In this document: positions 11,653 through 13,601 of the stretch, piece after piece
Numbering within the stretch: the stretch's first letter is position 1
Layout of the letters: every line of letters begins with the position of its first letter
NCBI GenBank assembly: GCA_015522385.1
Contig: WAMJ01000042.1
Span: forward strand, 1-13,601
Direction: 5' to 3'
Length of the DNA: 13,601 bases
DNA from: Candidatus Heimdallarchaeota archaeon
Lineage (GTDB): Archaea; Asgardarchaeota; Heimdallarchaeia; Heimdallarchaeales; Kariarchaeaceae
The notes under the pieces: model-generated
What the model was told of the DNA's origin: nothing
Database searches by the model: none
The model's input: the letters and a program-made list of their open reading frames with translations, nothing else
Made by a program: the position numbers and the translations under genes

Positions 11653-13601
11653 AATCTTCTCCTCCTGAACAGAGTCTTGGTCGCTATGACAGCAAGAAAT
11701 GTCACCATGACCATGTATATCGGGGTGAACGAGGTGGCTACAGTGGTGCTCGACGAACTACCTTCACCAATAAGGGTCACATTCACTGTGTCGGTGAGTT
11801 GTGCTCCTTCTGAGCTCTCAATCACCAACTGCACGGTATACAGACCAGTGCCATTGAGCGAGTAGCTAAAGCCAAGTACATGGGGATCAGATGTCCACGA
11901 CCCGCTGTCGACAACAGTGCCATTCACGATTATCCAGTACTCTGCCTGCTCCCAGCTGTCGAATTCCCAAGCCATCGAGATGTTTGCTGATCCGGTGACG
12001 AGGTCATTGGGCATCGAAATGAACGAGGGGTCCGGAGTCACGACCGGTGGCTGTATCTCCAGAACCTTCACAGTGATACTGGCTGATGCCATGTTGCCAT
12101 TGTCGTCGAAGAGCACTACAGTGAGGTTGTATGTCCCAACGGATAGACTGGAGAGTGAGTAACTGTACGACACCCCACTGGACCAACTGCCTGATTCCAC
12201 CTCGGATGAATTAAGCAAGATCTGGTAAGTAGCGGTATCGATGTCTGTCGCCGTCCAGTTAACGGAAAGCCCTTCACTTACGTTCATGGTTATGTCCACG
12301 GGAAGTACAGTGAACACTGGTGGATCGTCAGGAAGCACTGTCAAGACAAGCTCTGCAATTGCAGAATTCCCACGCGAGTCCGTTACATTCAGAACAATGA
12401 GATGAAGTCCTACTGCAAAGTCAGAGGGGTCTATCATAACCGAACCCGTTCTGTCTATAGAGCCAGAGCTTATCTGGGTACCGTTGTCCGTCACAAAGTA
12501 GGTGACCACAAGGTCGTCGGATATGGTCATCTCAGTAGGACTCGTGTCTCCTTCATAGATCGTTCTGGTGGTGGGACCGGAGATCAATGGAGCGCTTGAG
12601 TCCGCGATGATCTGCACAGAGACCTCTGTCGATGTCCAATTACCACTACCGTCGTACAGGACAATCGTGAAGTTGTACATCCCGACGTCAAGAGTACCGT
12701 CGGAGTACTCCATGAGGGTATTGTTCTGGAATGTACCGGTCTCAACCTGCTCTGAATCCCTCAGTACCTCGTAGGTTGCGGGATTGTTATCAATCCCCGT
12801 CCACTGGAATGACCAGTTCTCCCACTCCATGACGCTCACGTCGCTCGGGAGAACCGAGAACTGAGGAACTGGATCTGGGAGGAAGGTCACAAGTGATGTG
12901 TGGACGAAAGTCGCACCAAATGTGTCATTAAGGAACAGTGTGAGGTTGTAGGTTCCAGGGATACGTACTCCGAGATCGTAGGTAAGAGTCCCGTTAGACC
13001 ACGTACCTGTATCAACAATAACTTTGTTATCGTACAAGACGTACCTATTAGGAGAGACTGCGGAGATATTCCACAAGACGACATACCCCTGTCCAAACTT
13101 GACGTCAACCGTGGATGTCCCGCCTGCATAAGGCCCTGGCGGTTCGGTTACGATGACTTTCACAAAGTCCACATTTATCAGACCATTGGTGTCGTTGACA
13201 AAAACCTTGTAGGTATACTCACCGACAAGAAGCCCGTCGACATTGATACTGATCACCGAACCGTCCCATGTCCCGTTCACAAGCCGAACACCATCCCGGA
13301 ATATCATGTAGTAATCAGGATCAGACTCAGTGAAGCTCCACTCAAGGATATGTCCCGCGGTTCCGTACTGGTAGGTGATATCTGGAACCTCAGCATCCAA
13401 CTGCGGGATATCATTACCCAAGAATGCCTCTTGTCCGCCGAGTATCACAACTGTGAAAAAGATGCTTGTGGCTTCCTGAACCTCTACAAGGTAGGTACCC
13501 GGGGCCATGACCCAAGTGATAAGACCATCACTTCCAGTATACCCACCCGTGATATAGGTATTGTCACTCCACCATCGGAGGGTAATGAAGGAGTTCAGGG
13601 G
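11649..13601 (-). CDS. Large Ig-like repeat surface protein, N-terminus cut by window edge
   Basis: The frame is open from the right edge to the TGA at 11649-11651, so about 650 residues are visible and the signal peptide is missing. The ATG at 13508 is internal, since sequence before it (TGSDGLITWV leading into APGTYLVEV) is clearly part of the same fold. Counted from that Met, six Ig/fibronectin-like repeats of about 90 residues follow (roughly 34-122, 127-210, 215-302, 307-392, 397-483 and 488-581), most with a core Trp (LEW, VLW, FQW, VNW, MAW), Y-x-[ILV], a [GS]-G-[ST]-W turn and G-x-Y-N-[FL]-T near the end. Twenty N-x-S/T sequons and no cysteine were counted. The tail has a Ser/Thr linker, Thr-Pro, a hydrophobic helix and RRRRF. 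It is a probable S-layer-associated or adhesive stalk protein. Its last Arg codons form the Shine-Dalgarno site of the next gene. Confidence 0.88.
   Translation of the reverse strand, partial: PLNSFITLRWWSDNTYITGGYTGSDGLITWVMAPGTYLVEVQEATSIFFTVVILGGQEAFLGNDIPQLDAEVPDITYQYGTAGHILEWSFTESDPDYYMIFRDGVRLVNGTWDGSVISINVDGLLVGEYTYKVFVNDTNGLINVDFVKVIVTEPPGPYAGGTSTVDVKFGQGYVVLWNISAVSPNRYVLYDNKVIVDTGTWSNGTLTYDLGVRIPGTYNLTLFLNDTFGATFVHTSLVTFLPDPVPQFSVLPSDVSVMEWENWSFQWTGIDNNPATYEVLRDSEQVETGTFQNNTLMEYSDGTLDVGMYNFTIVLYDGSGNWTSTEVSVQIIADSSAPLISGPTTRTIYEGDTSPTEMTISDDLVVTYFVTDNGTQISSGSIDRTGSVMIDPSDFAVGLHLIVLNVTDSRGNSAIAELVLTVLPDDPPVFTVLPVDITMNVSEGLSVNWTATDIDTATYQILLNSSEVESGSWSSGVSYSYSLSSLSVGTYNLTVVLFDDNGNMASASITVKVLEIQPPVVTPDPSFISMPNDLVTGSANISMAWEFDSWEQAEYWIIVNGTVVDSGSWTSDPHVLGFSYSLNGTGLYTVQLVIESSEGAQLTDTVNVTLIGEGSSSSTTVATSFTPIYMVMVTFLAVIATKTLFRRRRF
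11765..13407 (-). repeat. Six tandem Ig-like protein repeats of about 90 residues
   Basis: The array lies inside the large surface protein gene. Units are recognisable by periodic Trp, [GS]-G-[ST]-[WFI] and G-x-Y-[NT] positions about 90 residues apart. They are divergent in DNA sequence, so this is an old duplication series rather than a recent expansion. The fourth unit (residues 307-392) is the most divergent and lacks the core Trp. Confidence 0.75.

Noticed and set aside
13506..13508. ATG at 13508 as start of the large Ig protein
   Set aside because: The frame is open to the window edge, the preceding residues continue a beta domain, and there is no signal peptide after this Met.

Overview
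The window reads as a piece of an archaeal chromosome, most likely from an Asgard archaeon. Three things suggest this. First, it holds an archaeal-type riboflavin synthase (RibC) next to a lumazine synthase. Second, several starts sit about 26 bases below a TATA-like box with no room for a leader, the archaeal leaderless layout. Third, the secreted proteins end in a hydrophobic helix plus an Arg/Lys cluster, and one carries a tandem Ig-like array, a style common in Loki-, Thor- and Heimdallarchaeal surface proteins. The Asgard placement is inference. No rRNA, tRNA, CRISPR array, transposon or integrase was seen, and no gene-free stretch exceeds 300 bases (the longest is about 184, at 361-544).

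Layout. 1-360 (+) is the 3' end of an unrecognised gene. 545-1753 (+) is an acidic secreted, membrane-anchored protein, followed by a strong hairpin. 1848-2963 (+) is a monomeric sarcosine oxidase-type flavoprotein. 3002-4696 (-) is a large all-helical protein of unknown function. 4836-7172 (-) is a riboflavin block in transcription order ribB, ribC, ribH, followed by a six-helix DUF998-like membrane protein. 7273-7896 (+) is a Maf-family nucleotide pyrophosphatase diverging from ribB. 7893-10162 (-) runs, in transcription order, MFS transporter, membrane-anchored thioredoxin-like protein and small TerB/EF-hand-like protein; the last two have their own promoters. 10250-11209 (+) is a Gfo/Idh/MocA oxidoreductase. 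11227-13601 (-) is a translationally coupled pair of surface proteins, a large Ig-repeat protein cut by the right edge and a one-repeat version of it.

How they fit. RibB makes the four-carbon unit, RibH joins it to the ribitylamino-uracil to give lumazine, and RibC dismutates lumazine to riboflavin. The GTP-side steps are not in the window. The nearby sarcosine oxidase-like enzyme has the Cys for covalent FAD, so it is one likely consumer of the flavin. The cell-surface theme is strong: four proteins share a Thr-Pro, hydrophobic helix, basic cluster tail, and three of them are rich in N-glycosylation sequons. I did not find a defence system or other obviously new multi-gene system. The most original signals are the shared tail, the anchor codons that double as a Shine-Dalgarno site, the promoter-embedded inverted repeats, and two families I cannot name.
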